Shown here: positions 30,026 through 41,685 of the stretch, in pieces
Numbering within the stretch: the first letter of the stretch is position 1
How the letters are laid out: each line of letters opens with the position of its first letter
Origin: Pseudomonas corrugata
GTDB lineage: Bacteria; Pseudomonadota; Gammaproteobacteria; Pseudomonadales; Pseudomonadaceae
DNA: 64,000 nucleotides
Direction of reading: 5' to 3'
Assembly (NCBI RefSeq): GCF_001269905.1
Contig: NZ_LHVK01000015.1
Coordinates: 62,001-126,000 of the forward strand
The notes under the pieces: generated by a model
Databases searched by the model: none
What the model saw: the letters and a program-made list of their open reading frames with translations, nothing else
What the model was told of the DNA's origin: nothing
Position numbers and translations under genes: made by a program

Positions 30026-30273
30026 GCGAGCTTCTTGCGGATCCAGTAGCGGTAAGTACCGTCCACTTCGTCCTGGGCCACCAGTTCGTGGTCAAGAAAC
30101 ACACAGAACTTGGGGATGTCGCGGCGGGTCGAGGGGTCGGTGGCAATCACCTTCAACAGCCCGCCCGGCACCAGGTCACGGATGTGCTGGTGCAGCATCA
30201 TCACCGGCTCCGGACAATTGAGGCCGGTGGCATCCAGCGTGCCGTCGACTGGCGTGTCGTGTATTTCACTCAT
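30022..30273 (-). CDS. tusA: Sulfur carrier protein TusA
   Basis: TusA passes persulfide sulfur from IscS onward for 2-thiouridine tRNA modification and other sulfur routes. The 83-aa protein has the family motif LDATGLNCPEPVM with the active Cys at residue 20 and LKVIATDPSTRRDIPKFC. The length is typical. It lies directly upstream of the rlmM gene on the same strand order (rlmM 30417-31520), as PA1564-PA1563 do in PAO1, but the REP insertion between them suggests separate expression. Confidence 0.95.
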   Translation of the reverse strand: MSEIHDTPVDGTLDATGLNCPEPVMMLHQHIRDLVPGGLLKVIATDPSTRRDIPKFCVFLDHELVAQDEVDGTYRYWIRKKLA

Positions 30274-30343
30274 GGTCTACTCCTGAAACTGGCCGGCATT
30301 GTCGCGCAATGTCGGGTTGGAACAAAGCCCGCATATTTCGGTT

Positions 30344-30442
30344 CTGTGGGAGCAAGGTTGTGGGAGCAAGGCTTGCCCGCGATGCGGGCGCCGCGATTCT
30401 GAAAGACCGCGTTGACTCATCGCGAGCAAGCTTTGCTCCCAC
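30344..30442. repeat. REP pair with duplicated head
   Basis: A REP head begins twice (GTGGGAGCAAGG at 30346 and again at 30360) before the full GTGGGAGCAAGGCTTGCCCGCGAT; the inverted tail runs to 30442. The tail extends into the 3' end of rlmM. Confidence 0.85.
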
Positions 30443-31520
30443 CAGGCTTGGTTCCCACAGGCTTCTTGCTGTCCAGCCGCCGCAAATGGCACGTCACCTC
30501 TTCGCGGTCGTGGTACAGCTGCTTGCACCCGATCTCCACCTTGATCCCCCGGGCCTTGAAGCCCTCGGCAATGCGTTCGAGCAGGCGTTTCACTTCGGCA
30601 TAGCGCTGCTTCATCGGCAATTTGAGGTTGACCACTGCCTCGCGACAATGGCCCTCGCCGATCCACTCTTCCAGCATCGCCGCATTACGCGCCGGCTTTT
30701 CGACGATGTCGCAGACCATCCAGTCCACCGGCTGCTTGGGTTTGAAGGTAAAGCCATCCGCCATCAGGTGTTGCACCAGACCGGTGTCCATCAGGCTTTC
30801 GGCCATCGGGCCGTTGTCGATGGCGGTCACCAGCATCCCGCGATTGACCAGTTGCCAGGTCCAACCGCCCGGCGCGGCCCCCAGGTCCACGCCGGTCATA
30901 TCACTGTGCAAGCGCTCATCCCACTCATCCCGAGGAATAAAGTGGTGCCAGGCCTCTTCGAGCTTGAGGGTGGAGCGACTCGGCGCCTCCCGAGGGAACT
31001 TCAGACGTGGTATCCCCATGGGCCACATCGCCGAGTTGCTCGCCTCCGCCAGCCCCAGGAACACTTCACGGCCACTTTTGAAGGTCAGCAGCAGGCGCGG
31101 TTTGTGCGGATCGTCCACCAGCTTGCCGGCACCGGTCAGTGCCTTGCGTAGCGGGCCTTCGAATTTCTTGCAGAAGTTCGACAGTTCCTTGCCATCATTG
31201 GTGTCGACCACTTCCAGCCACACGCTGCCACAGGCCGGAAACTGCGCCATGTGGGACAGGATGACACTGATACGGTCGGTTTCCGGCAGATCAATGAAGG
31301 TACCACGCGCCCACTGGCGCGGAAAAATCAGGTCGGCGAAACGCTGACCGCGCATCAGCCGCTCGGCGCCGTCCGCTTCGGTGCAGACGAATTCGGCGCA
31401 GGCACTGGCCGGTTTGGCCTTGGCATAGCCGGCTACGTTGAGCCTGGCGGCGTGTTCGGCGATCTCGGAACAGACCTCGCCTTCGAAGCCCGGCCGGCAG
31501 TGCATGAAAAGCGTGTTCAT
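30417..31520 (-). CDS. rlmM: 23S rRNA 2'-O-methyltransferase RlmM
   Basis: RlmM methylates the ribose of C2498 in 23S rRNA. The 367-aa protein has an N-terminal THUMP-like domain (MNTLFMHCRPGFEGEVCSE), the SAM motif VDLGAAPGGWTW near residue 218 and the catalytic Asp in DWMVCDIVEKPARN. ATG 31520 is the family start; the longer frame from 31613 is upstream noise. The last residues (roughly PGGSKACSR) and the stop codon are read from the neighbouring REP tail, so the natural end has been replaced or extended by the repeat. Confidence 0.93.
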   Translation of the reverse strand: MNTLFMHCRPGFEGEVCSEIAEHAARLNVAGYAKAKPASACAEFVCTEADGAERLMRGQRFADLIFPRQWARGTFIDLPETDRISVILSHMAQFPACGSVWLEVVDTNDGKELSNFCKKFEGPLRKALTGAGKLVDDPHKPRLLLTFKSGREVFLGLAEASNSAMWPMGIPRLKFPREAPSRSTLKLEEAWHHFIPRDEWDERLHSDMTGVDLGAAPGGWTWQLVNRGMLVTAIDNGPMAESLMDTGLVQHLMADGFTFKPKQPVDWMVCDIVEKPARNAAMLEEWIGEGHCREAVVNLKLPMKQRYAEVKRLLERIAEGFKARGIKVEIGCKQLYHDREEVTCHLRRLDSKKPVGTKPGGSKACSR

Positions 31521-31692
31521 TGAAACTCCGTAGCAAAGCCTGTCACGAAAATCGGCGCATGATAGCGGACTTCGGAACCCCGAACCTGCCCATAGAGTCC
31601 AGTGATTAGTCATACGCTCGAAACAGGGCTAGGTTAAAGGCTCTGTCCGTCCCGTCAGTCCGTAACCGTGCGGACTCAAAGGAGTGATTTCA

Positions 31693-34434
<2,742 letters not shown>

Positions 34435-34444
34435 AGCGCAATCC

Positions 34445-34532
34445 CTGTAGAAGCGGGCTTGCTCGCGAAGGCAGTCGTTCTGTTGCTGCATTGACTGGCC
34501 CGGCGCTTTCGCGAGCAAGCCCGCTCCCACAG
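34445..34532. repeat. REP pair
   Basis: AAGCGGGCTTGCTCGCGAAG and its inverted partner (TTCGCGAGCAAGCCCGCTCCCAC) lie just after acnA. This is the GCGGGC variant of the local REP family. Confidence 0.85.
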
Positions 34533-34593
34533 CCCTGTCCTTGGCTGAAAAGTATCAATCACCAGATCAATCACCGCTTTTTGTATCGCTCCG

Positions 34594-34644
34594 CTTATAC
34601 TCCCCCCGCCGGCACTCAAGGATCTGAGTCAGCCGGCGATTTTT
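34594..34644 (+). promoter_or_regulatory. Possible promoter and leader hairpin before the CPBP gene
   Basis: A TATACT-like -10 (34596-34601) is followed at once by a hairpin (CGCCGGC 34608-34614 with GCCGGCG 34632-34638, extended by ACTCA/TGAGT) and a short T-run. It could be a leader attenuator for the gene at 34761 or a weak terminator. The rest of 34533-34760 shows nothing further. Confidence 0.35.
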
Positions 34645-34760
34645 CCACACCTACGCATGAATCTGCATGGATACAAATATGTGTTCTTTGCGCGACATGG
34701 CAACGTCGTAGGCGCTGCGACCATTTTCGCCAAAGCTTCACAGCCCTAAAAGGATGTTAT

Positions 34761-35549
34761 ATGCCCGCTCTACCCTGGCCCTACCTGGCCCTCCTTTCAG
34801 TCGGCTACTGCCTGGCCCTGGCCTATGGAACACTGGCCTGGACCGCCGCCATCTCAATCGCACTGTTGCTACTCGCCGGCTATGCGGTTCGCCAGCAGCA
34901 GATACCGGTCGGCAGGTTTCTCGGCCATGCCCTTTTCCTCGTCCTGGCCCTGGCCCTGGCCCTGCACTGGATGCCGGGCTTTTTCAACGGCCGGGCAATC
35001 CCGGCCCATCGCTTGACCGACGATGCCGTAGCCTTTGCCATGTATTTCAATCAGGACAAGCCACTGATCGGTTTCTGGTTGTTGCTGGCGTGTCCATGGA
35101 TCGTCGGCCGGCGCACGCTTGGCCTGTCGGTCCTGGCCACAGCCCTGGGCCTGACGCTGAGCGCGATATTGGCCCTGGGGGGGGCGGTCATGCTGGGCAT
35201 GATCCACTGGGCTCCGAAGTGGCCGGACCAGGCATGGATCTGGGTCGCCAACAATCTTCTACTGGTGACAGTGGTGGAGGAAGCGCTGTTTCGTGGCTAC
35301 ATTCAAGGCGGCCTGAGCCGGCGCTTCAGTCATCTGGCCCAGGGCGACAACCTGGCGTTGCTCCTGGCCTCGCTGCTGTTCGGCCTGGTCCATGCTGGCG
35401 CGGGTTGGCAATGGGTGTTGCTGTCGGGCCTGGCGGGAGTCGGCTACGGCCTTGCCTATCGCTTTGGCGGCCTGGGCTCGGCAATAGCCACCCACTTCGG
35501 TCTTAATCTGCTTCATTTCGCCCTATTTACCTACCCGATGCTGGCGTGA
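34761..35549 (+). CDS. CPBP-family intramembrane metalloprotease
   Basis: This 262-aa inner-membrane protein has about eight hydrophobic helices and the CPBP (Abi/CAAX-like) motifs EEALFRGYIQGGL near residue 175, LLFGLVHAG near 213 and HFGLNLLHFALF near 247. These provide the Glu/His metal ligands. Family members are membrane proteases or bacteriocin-immunity-like proteins; the substrate here is unknown. The gene lies directly upstream of aer (76-bp gap). The PAO1 genes at this place (PA1558-1560 region) include a similar protein by memory. Confidence 0.82.
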   Translation: MPALPWPYLALLSVGYCLALAYGTLAWTAAISIALLLLAGYAVRQQQIPVGRFLGHALFLVLALALALHWMPGFFNGRAIPAHRLTDDAVAFAMYFNQDKPLIGFWLLLACPWIVGRRTLGLSVLATALGLTLSAILALGGAVMLGMIHWAPKWPDQAWIWVANNLLLVTVVEEALFRGYIQGGLSRRFSHLAQGDNLALLLASLLFGLVHAGAGWQWVLLSGLAGVGYGLAYRFGGLGSAIATHFGLNLLHFALFTYPMLA

Positions 35550-35625
35550 TACCGACGGGAAAAATAACTTCAACAAACACCGGACGTTGCCGACAACCTT
35601 TCAAAGCCTTGCGGATTATCACACC

Positions 35626-37191
35626 ATGCGTAACAACCAACCTATCACACAACGCGAAAGGACCTTTGCGGCCCAGCAACGGTTGATCTCCACCACCAAT
35701 GCCAAGGGCGTGATCACCTACTGCAACGACGCGTTCGTTGACATCAGCGGGTTCTCCAAGGAAGAACTGATTGGTTCGCCCCACAATCTGGTGCGCCACC
35801 CCGACGTCCCGTCGGCCGTGTTCGCCCATATGTGGAATACCCTGAAACAAGGCTTGCCATGGATGGGCATCGTCAAGAATCGCTGCAAGAACGGCGATCA
35901 CTATTGGGTCAACGCCTACGTCACCCCCGTGTTCGAAGGCAACCAGGTGGTGGGCTACGAATCGGTCCGGATCAAGCCCAGCGCCGAGCAGATCGGCCGG
36001 GCTGAAGCCCTCTACCAACGCATCAACCAAGGCAAGTCAGCGGTCCCGCGTAGCGACAAATGGGTGCCGATGATCCAGGACTGGCTGCCATTCATCCTGG
36101 TCAGCCAGTTGAGCTTCGTCGTTGGTGCGTTCCTCAATTCCTCCTGGGGGTTTGCCCTGGCAGCCTTGCTGTCGGTGCCCCTGGGGCTGATGGGCCTGCA
36201 ATGGCAGCAACGCGGGATCAAGCGCCTGCTGCGCCTGGCCGAACAGACCACGTCCGACCCGCTGATCGCCCGGATGTACACCGACAGCCGTGGCGTCCAG
36301 GCACGCCTGGAGATGTCGATCCTCAGCCAGGAGGCTCGCCTGAAAACCTGCCTGACCCGTCTGCAGGACACCGCCGAGCACCTCAACGAGCAGGCGCGGC
36401 AGTCCAACACCCTGGCCCACAACAGCTCCAGCGGCCTGGAACGCCAGCGCGTGGAAACCGAACAGGTGGCCACGGCGGTCAACCAGATGGCCGCGACCAC
36501 CCAGGAAGTCGCCAGCCACGTGCAACGCACCGCCGACGCCACCCAGGAAGCCAACCGCCTGACCGGTCGCGGACGCGACATCGCCGGGGAAACCCGCGAG
36601 GCCATCGAACGCCTGTCCGTGGTGGTGGGCGAAACCGGCCAGACCGTGACCCAACTGGCCAAAGACAGCGACGAGATCGGCGGCGTGGTGGATGTGATCA
36701 AAGGCATCGCCGACCAGACCAACCTGCTGGCGCTCAACGCCGCCATCGAAGCGGCCCGTGCCGGCGAAATGGGCCGCGGCTTTGCCGTGGTGGCCGATGA
36801 AGTCCGGCAACTGGCGCAACGCACCAGCGAATCCACCGGGCAGATCCACGCTTTGATCGCCAAGCTCCAGCAAACCGCCACCAATGCCGTGCAAACCATG
36901 GACGCCGGTCATCGCCAGGCCGAAGAAGGCGTGGCACGGGTGATGGAAGCGGACGCAGCGCTGGTGGGCATCAGCGAAGCGGTGGCCAACATCACCGACA
37001 TGACCACCCAGATCGCTGCCGCCACAGAGGAACAGAGCTCGGTGGCCGAGGAGATCAGCCGCAACATCAGCAACATCTCGGAACTGGCCGATCAGACCTC
37101 GGGGCAGGCGCACAGCTCGGCGTTACTGAGCGAAGAACTGACCCGTACGGCCAACACCCAGTACTCCTTGGTGGAGCGGTTCAACCGCTGA
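35626..37191 (+). CDS. aer: Aerotaxis receptor Aer
   Basis: Aer senses redox state through FAD bound to an N-terminal PAS domain and signals to CheA for movement toward oxygen. The 521-aa protein has PAS (about 10-130, with NDAFVDISGFSKEELIGSPH), a short membrane hairpin near residues 150-195, a HAMP-like linker and the methyl-accepting signalling tip IADQTNLLALNAAIEAARAG near 365. It lacks a large periplasmic domain, as expected for Aer. No Anr box is seen in its 76-bp upstream gap. It keeps the PAO1 position near acnA and the cco operons. Confidence 0.95.
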   Translation: MRNNQPITQRERTFAAQQRLISTTNAKGVITYCNDAFVDISGFSKEELIGSPHNLVRHPDVPSAVFAHMWNTLKQGLPWMGIVKNRCKNGDHYWVNAYVTPVFEGNQVVGYESVRIKPSAEQIGRAEALYQRINQGKSAVPRSDKWVPMIQDWLPFILVSQLSFVVGAFLNSSWGFALAALLSVPLGLMGLQWQQRGIKRLLRLAEQTTSDPLIARMYTDSRGVQARLEMSILSQEARLKTCLTRLQDTAEHLNEQARQSNTLAHNSSSGLERQRVETEQVATAVNQMAATTQEVASHVQRTADATQEANRLTGRGRDIAGETREAIERLSVVVGETGQTVTQLAKDSDEIGGVVDVIKGIADQTNLLALNAAIEAARAGEMGRGFAVVADEVRQLAQRTSESTGQIHALIAKLQQTATNAVQTMDAGHRQAEEGVARVMEADAALVGISEAVANITDMTTQIAAATEEQSSVAEEISRNISNISELADQTSGQAHSSALLSEELTRTANTQYSLVERFNR

Positions 37192-37213
37192 CTGTTGGCT
37201 TTGTTCTGTCAGA

Positions 37214-37290
37214 CCGCCATCGCGAGCAGGCTCGCTCCCACATTTGGAATGCAATTCCCTGTGGGAGCGAGCCTGTTCGCGATGAGGCCC
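37214..37290. repeat. REP pair in tail-to-tail order
   Basis: The inverted unit (CGCGAGCAGGCTCGCTCCCA) comes first and the head (GTGGGAGCGAGCCTGTTCGC) second, opposite to most pairs here. It lies between the convergent aer and hydrolase genes. Confidence 0.88.
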
Positions 37291-37301
37291 GCCCAATCAC
37301 C

Positions 37302-37994
37302 TCACACCTGAAGAAGAAACCCCGCCACGCCCAGCGCCGCTGCCTCCAGATGCTGCTCATGACTGACCCCCGAGGCCTTCAGCGGCTTCAAATCATGATC
37401 CCCCGCCGCCAACCACATCACCTCGATGACAGGTGACAAGACATACCCTCGCACGGTCTCACGATTACCCAATGCATCGCGCTCGCCCTGGACGATCAAG
37501 GTCCGGGTCTTCAACCCGGCCAAATGCTCGACCCGTGGTTTCTCCGGCTTGCCCGCTGCATAAAACGGATAGCCCAGGCACACCAACGCGTCACCCCCCA
37601 ATTCATCGGCCAACAGACTCGCCATCCGCCCGCCCATGGACTTGCCACCGATGGCCAGTCGTCCAGCGACATAAGGCCGCACCGTGGCGTACACCTCACG
37701 CCAGCATTCCAGCAACTTGGGGGCCGGGTTGGGAGGACGTTTGCCGCCGTCCAGGCGCCGTTGGGCCATGTAGGGAAATTCGAAGCGCAGCACGTTGACC
37801 CCATGGGCAGCAAGGCGCGCGGCCATTTCGTTCATGAATCCGCTGTCCATAGGCGCGCCAGCCCCATGGGCAAGGATCAGGGTGGGCGCCTCGGCAGCGG
37901 CACCCGATTGCGCGGCCGTCCATAGCCAACCCTGTTGTGCCACGCACCGCGCCCATTGATCCCCGTCAATACTGGCCTTGTGCTGTTTGTCCAT
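37302..37994 (-). CDS. Alpha/beta hydrolase, KANL3/Tex30 type
   Basis: This 230-aa protein is a small alpha/beta hydrolase with the oxyanion-type LILAHGAGAPMDSGFMN near residue 40, the nucleophile motif GGKSMGGRMAS near 118, and a C-terminal GDHDLKP that supplies the acid/His residues. Members of this family are often labelled dienelactone hydrolases, but the substrate is unknown. Its first codons contain the Anr box that serves the divergent ccoN2 operon (37956-37969), so regulation and coding overlap. No signal peptide is present. Confidence 0.85.
   Translation of the reverse strand: MDKQHKASIDGDQWARCVAQQGWLWTAAQSGAAAEAPTLILAHGAGAPMDSGFMNEMAARLAAHGVNVLRFEFPYMAQRRLDGGKRPPNPAPKLLECWREVYATVRPYVAGRLAIGGKSMGGRMASLLADELGGDALVCLGYPFYAAGKPEKPRVEHLAGLKTRTLIVQGERDALGNRETVRGYVLSPVIEVMWLAAGDHDLKPLKASGVSHEQHLEAAALGVAGFLLQV
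37956..37969 (+). promoter_or_regulatory. Anr box upstream of ccoN2
   Basis: TTGAT-CCCC-GTCAA matches the Pseudomonas Anr/FNR consensus TTGAT-N4-[AG]TCAA at all 10 half-site positions. It is 120 bp before the ccoN2 ATG and lies inside the first codons of the divergent hydrolase gene. A CTATAA-like -10 near 38017-38023 would place it at a class I position. Confidence 0.85.
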
Positions 37995-38089
37995 GCTTGC
38001 CTCGCTTTCAGTCTGCCTATAACTCCAGACGAAGATGCCGCGCTGCCTTGCGCAGGCGCGCTCTTCGGCTGAACCGTGGATGGGGAACC

Positions 38090-39514
38090 ATGAACACTTC
38101 TATCAGTACCGCCTACAACTACAAGGTGGTCCGCCAATTCGCCATTATGACGGTGGTGTGGGGCATCGTCGGCATGGGGCTCGGGGTTTTTCTCGCTGCC
38201 CAATTGGTCTGGCCGCAGCTCAACTTCGATTTGCCCTGGACCAGCTTCGGTCGTCTGCGTCCGTTGCACACCAATGCGGTGATTTTCGCCTTCGGTGGCT
38301 GTGCCCTGTTTGCCAGCTCGTTCTATTCGGTACAGCGCACCTGCCAGACCCAGTTGTTTGCACCGAAAATCGCTGCGTTCTGCTTCTGGGGCTGGCAACT
38401 GGTAATCCTGCTGGCAGCCATCAGCCTGCCATTGGGCTACACCAGCTCCAAGGAGTACGCCGAGCTGGAGTGGCCGATCGACATCCTGATCACCATCGTC
38501 TGGGTCGCCTACGCCATCGTGTTCTTCGGCACCGTGGCCAAGCGCAACACCAAGCACATCTACGTGGGCAACTGGTTCTTCGGCGGCTTCATCCTGACCG
38601 TGGCGATCCTGCACATCGTCAACAACCTGGAACTGCCGGTGAGCTTCACCAAATCCTACTCGGTGTACGCCGGGGCCACGGACGCGATGGTGCAATGGTG
38701 GTACGGGCACAACGCCGTGGGCTTTTTCCTCACCGCAGGCTTTTTGGGGATGATGTACTACTTCGTGCCCAAACAGGCCGAGCGTCCGGTGTATTCCTAT
38801 CGCCTGTCCATCGTGCATTTCTGGGCACTGATCACCTTGTACATCTGGGCCGGCCCCCACCACCTGCACTACACCGCGCTGCCGGACTGGGCGCAGTCCC
38901 TGGGCATGGTGATGTCGCTGATCCTGCTGGCACCCAGCTGGGGCGGCATGATCAACGGCATGATGACCCTCTCGGGCGCCTGGCATAAGTTGCGCAGCGA
39001 CCCGATCCTGCGCTTCCTGGTGGTGTCCCTGGCGTTCTACGGCATGTCGACCTTCGAAGGTCCGATGATGGCGATCAAGACCGTCAACGCCCTCTCCCAC
39101 TACACCGACTGGACCATCGGCCACGTCCACGCCGGCGCGCTCGGCTGGGTGGCGATGATTTCCATCGGCGCGCTGTATCACATGATCCCGAAAGTCTTCG
39201 GCCGGCCACAGATGCACAGCATCGGCCTGATCAACGCGCACTTCTGGCTCGCGACCATCGGCACCGTGCTCTACATCGCTTCGATGTGGGTCAACGGTAT
39301 CGCCCAGGGCCTGATGTGGCGCGCGGTGAACGAGGACGGCACCTTGACCTACTCCTTCGTCGAAACCCTGGCGGCCAGCCACCCCGGCTTCATCGTACGG
39401 TTGGTGGGCGGGGCGGTCTTCCTCAGCGGCATGCTGCTGATGGCCTACAACACCTGGCGCACCGTGCGGGCCTATCAGCCTGCCGAAGCCGCCGCTGCCG
39501 CGCAGATGGCTTGA
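38090..39514 (+). CDS. ccoN2: cbb3 cytochrome oxidase subunit I, aer-proximal copy
   Basis: CcoN is the catalytic subunit of the high-affinity cbb3 terminal oxidase, holding heme b and the heme b3-CuB centre. The 474-aa protein has about twelve membrane helices, HTNAVIFAFGG with a heme ligand His near residue 60, WWYGHNAVGFFLT with a CuB His near 207, and WAGPHHLHYTALPDW with further ligands near 257. ATG 38090 (MNTSISTAYNYKVVRQF) was chosen because upstream codons run through the promoter region. By position next to aer it corresponds to PAO1 ccoN2 (PA1557), the Anr-induced operon, and a perfect Anr box lies upstream. Confidence 0.96.
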   Translation: MNTSISTAYNYKVVRQFAIMTVVWGIVGMGLGVFLAAQLVWPQLNFDLPWTSFGRLRPLHTNAVIFAFGGCALFASSFYSVQRTCQTQLFAPKIAAFCFWGWQLVILLAAISLPLGYTSSKEYAELEWPIDILITIVWVAYAIVFFGTVAKRNTKHIYVGNWFFGGFILTVAILHIVNNLELPVSFTKSYSVYAGATDAMVQWWYGHNAVGFFLTAGFLGMMYYFVPKQAERPVYSYRLSIVHFWALITLYIWAGPHHLHYTALPDWAQSLGMVMSLILLAPSWGGMINGMMTLSGAWHKLRSDPILRFLVVSLAFYGMSTFEGPMMAIKTVNALSHYTDWTIGHVHAGALGWVAMISIGALYHMIPKVFGRPQMHSIGLINAHFWLATIGTVLYIASMWVNGIAQGLMWRAVNEDGTLTYSFVETLAASHPGFIVRLVGGAVFLSGMLLMAYNTWRTVRAYQPAEAAAAAQMA

Positions 39515-39524
39515 GGAGTCCGCC

Positions 39525-40133
39525 ATGAAACACGAAACAATCGAAAAAAACGTCGGTCTGCTGATGCTGTTGATGGTCCTGGCCGTGAGCATTGGCGGCC
39601 TGACCCAGATCGTGCCGCTGTTCTTCCAGGACGTGACCAACAAACCGGTGGACGGCATGAAGCCCTACACCGCCCTGCAACTGGAAGGCCGCGACATCTA
39701 CATCCGCGAAGGTTGCGTCGGCTGCCATTCGCAGATGATCCGCCCGTTCCGCGCCGAGACCGAACGCTACGGCCACTACTCGGTGGCAGGCGAAAGTGTC
39801 TGGGACCACCCTTTCCTGTGGGGCTCCAAGCGCACCGGGCCGGACCTGGCCCGGGTTGGCGCGCGCTACTCCGACGACTGGCACCGCGCGCACTTGTACA
39901 ACCCGCGCAACGTCGTGCCTGAGTCGAAGATGCCAGCCTACCCGTGGCTGGTGACCCAGGCGGTGGACAGCAGCCACACCGAGACCAAGCTGCGTGCCAT
40001 GCGCACCCTCGGCGTGCCTTACACCGACGACGACATCGCCGGCAGCGTGGCCTCGCTCAAGGGCAAGACCGAAATGGACGCACTGGTGGCCTATCTGCAA
40101 GTGCTCGGCACTGCCATCAAGAGCAAGAGGTGA
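39525..40133 (+). CDS. ccoO2: cbb3 oxidase subunit II (mono-heme c), aer-proximal copy
   Basis: CcoO passes electrons from CcoP to CcoN. The 202-aa protein has an N-terminal membrane anchor (VGLLMLLMVLAVSIGGL) and one c-type heme site GCVGCHSQM near residues 63-70. The Met ligand lies in VPESKMPAYPW. It follows ccoN2 by 10 bp. It is close to the second copy at 43226, the largest difference being in the loop near residues 140-160. Confidence 0.96.
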   Translation: MKHETIEKNVGLLMLLMVLAVSIGGLTQIVPLFFQDVTNKPVDGMKPYTALQLEGRDIYIREGCVGCHSQMIRPFRAETERYGHYSVAGESVWDHPFLWGSKRTGPDLARVGARYSDDWHRAHLYNPRNVVPESKMPAYPWLVTQAVDSSHTETKLRAMRTLGVPYTDDDIAGSVASLKGKTEMDALVAYLQVLGTAIKSKR

Positions 40134-40138
40134 GTCCC

Positions 40139-40342
40139 ATGTTTTTTGAGATGAGCACTGGAATGATCCGCGGCCTGGGCACGGTCGTGGTGTTCGTGGC
40201 CTTCATCGGTCTGATCCTGTGGGCATTCAGCAGCAAGCGCGGCCCGGAATTCGCCCAGGCGCGCCTGCTGCCATTCGCCGACGAACCACCCGCCGACATC
40301 GCCCATCCCCAAGACCCTGCAACAAGGAGTACCCGGCCATGA
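40139..40342 (+). CDS. ccoQ2: cbb3 oxidase small subunit CcoQ, aer-proximal copy
   Basis: CcoQ is a single-helix subunit that stabilises the complex. The 67-aa product (MFFEMSTGMIRGLGTVVVFV...) has one membrane helix (residues 10-29) followed by the family stretch SSKRGPEFAQARLLPFADEP. It starts 5 bp after ccoO2 and its stop overlaps the ccoP2 start as ATGA, showing translational coupling. Confidence 0.92.
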   Translation: MFFEMSTGMIRGLGTVVVFVAFIGLILWAFSSKRGPEFAQARLLPFADEPPADIAHPQDPATRSTRP

Positions 40343-41295
40343 CCACCTTCTGGAGTACGTGGATCTGCGTACTGACCCTCGGCAGCCTGATCGGCCTGAC
40401 CTGGCTGTTGATCGGTACCCGCAAGGGCGAGACCAAGGGCAGCGTCGACCAGACCATGGGCCACAGCTTCGACGGCATCGAGGAGTACGACAACCCACTG
40501 CCGCAGTGGTGGTTCCTGTTGTTCGCCGGCACCCTGGTGTTTTCCGTCGGCTACCTGATCCTCTATCCGGGCCTGGGTAACTGGAAAGGCATCCTGCCTG
40601 GCTATGAGAACGGCTGGACCGGTGCCCATGAGTGGGAAAAGGAAATGGCCAAGGCCGATGCCCGGTTCGGGCCGATCTTTGCCAAATTCGCGGCGATGCC
40701 CCTGGAACAAGTCGCCAAGGATCCGCAGGCCTTGAAAATGGGCGGCCGCCTGTTCGCTTCCAACTGCTCCGTCTGCCACGGCTCGGATGCCAAGGGCGCC
40801 TTCGGCTTCCCCAACCTGACCGACAACAACTGGCGCTGGGGCGGCGCGGCCGACACCATCAAGACCACCATCATGGGGGGACGCATGGCGGCGATGCCGG
40901 CCTGGGGCGAAATACTGGGGGATGCCGGAGTCAAGAACGTAGCAGCGTATGTACGTCATGACCTGGCCGGCCTGTCGCTGCCAGCCGACAGCGGCGCCGA
41001 CCTGGAAGCCGGCAAACAGACGTTCAGCACCACCTGCACCGCCTGTCACGGCGCCAACGGCCAAGGCACCGAAGCCATGGGCGCGCCGAACCTGACACAA
41101 CCGGCGGGCTTCATCTACGGCACCAGCCTGGCCCAGTTGCAACAGACCATCCGCCACGGCCGCCAAGGCCATATGCCGGCGCAGAACGAAATGCTCGGCA
41201 ATGACAAGGTGCAACTGCTCGCGGCTTATGTTTATAGCCTTTCGAAGGGGAATGAGCAGTTGAGCGGCGAGCCGCAAGCTTCAAACGTCAAGTAA
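40339..41295 (+). CDS. ccoP2: cbb3 oxidase subunit III (di-heme c), aer-proximal copy
   Basis: CcoP is the di-heme electron entry subunit. The 318-aa protein has two N-terminal membrane helices and two heme c sites, CSVCH near residue 148 and CTACH near 234. Met ligands occur in AAMPAWG and GHMPAQ. The ATG at 40339 overlaps the ccoQ2 stop. Compared with ccoP1 it lacks a short insertion (YLDNEKQTAFANG) after GLLPGYN and is 9 residues shorter. Confidence 0.96.
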   Translation: MTTFWSTWICVLTLGSLIGLTWLLIGTRKGETKGSVDQTMGHSFDGIEEYDNPLPQWWFLLFAGTLVFSVGYLILYPGLGNWKGILPGYENGWTGAHEWEKEMAKADARFGPIFAKFAAMPLEQVAKDPQALKMGGRLFASNCSVCHGSDAKGAFGFPNLTDNNWRWGGAADTIKTTIMGGRMAAMPAWGEILGDAGVKNVAAYVRHDLAGLSLPADSGADLEAGKQTFSTTCTACHGANGQGTEAMGAPNLTQPAGFIYGTSLAQLQQTIRHGRQGHMPAQNEMLGNDKVQLLAAYVYSLSKGNEQLSGEPQASNVK

Positions 41296-41302
41296 GGCAA
41301 AA

Positions 41303-41356
41303 GCTGGAGCTGCAAGCGACGAGTACCTACTTGACGCTTGCAGCTTGCAGCTCGTA
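41303..41356. repeat. AGCTGCAAGC-type inverted repeat
   Basis: AGCTGCAAGCG (41308-41318) is repeated inverted as CGCTTGCAGCT (41335-41345), with a further GCTTGCAGCTC copy beside it. It follows ccoP2 by 12 bp and may help end the transcript, though no T-run follows. Confidence 0.7.
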
Positions 41357-41685
41357 GCTGCTTCTATTTGTCGCACCCTCCCAAGGTCTTTCTTTCGGTT
41401 CCACGGAATCGGGTCTAAGCTTGCCTCTGCGTGCACTGGCGACTGCTGGTTTCAGGTCGATCCGACCCGATGTGTTCGACAATCGTTCGACAAAACGCCG
41501 TAAAGACAGGCAGATACCGGCTGTGACGACAATGTCCCGGTGTCACCCGAACGCCGTGTTTGAACACACCCCGTTACAACCGACCTGCCCCCCTCGCCTC
41601 TTTCCTTCGGCGCGACACTTTGTCGAGGGCTCATTTTGTCCTTACGCGGCGCATGGAAAGGCCGCAGAATCAGCTTTTGAAAGCA

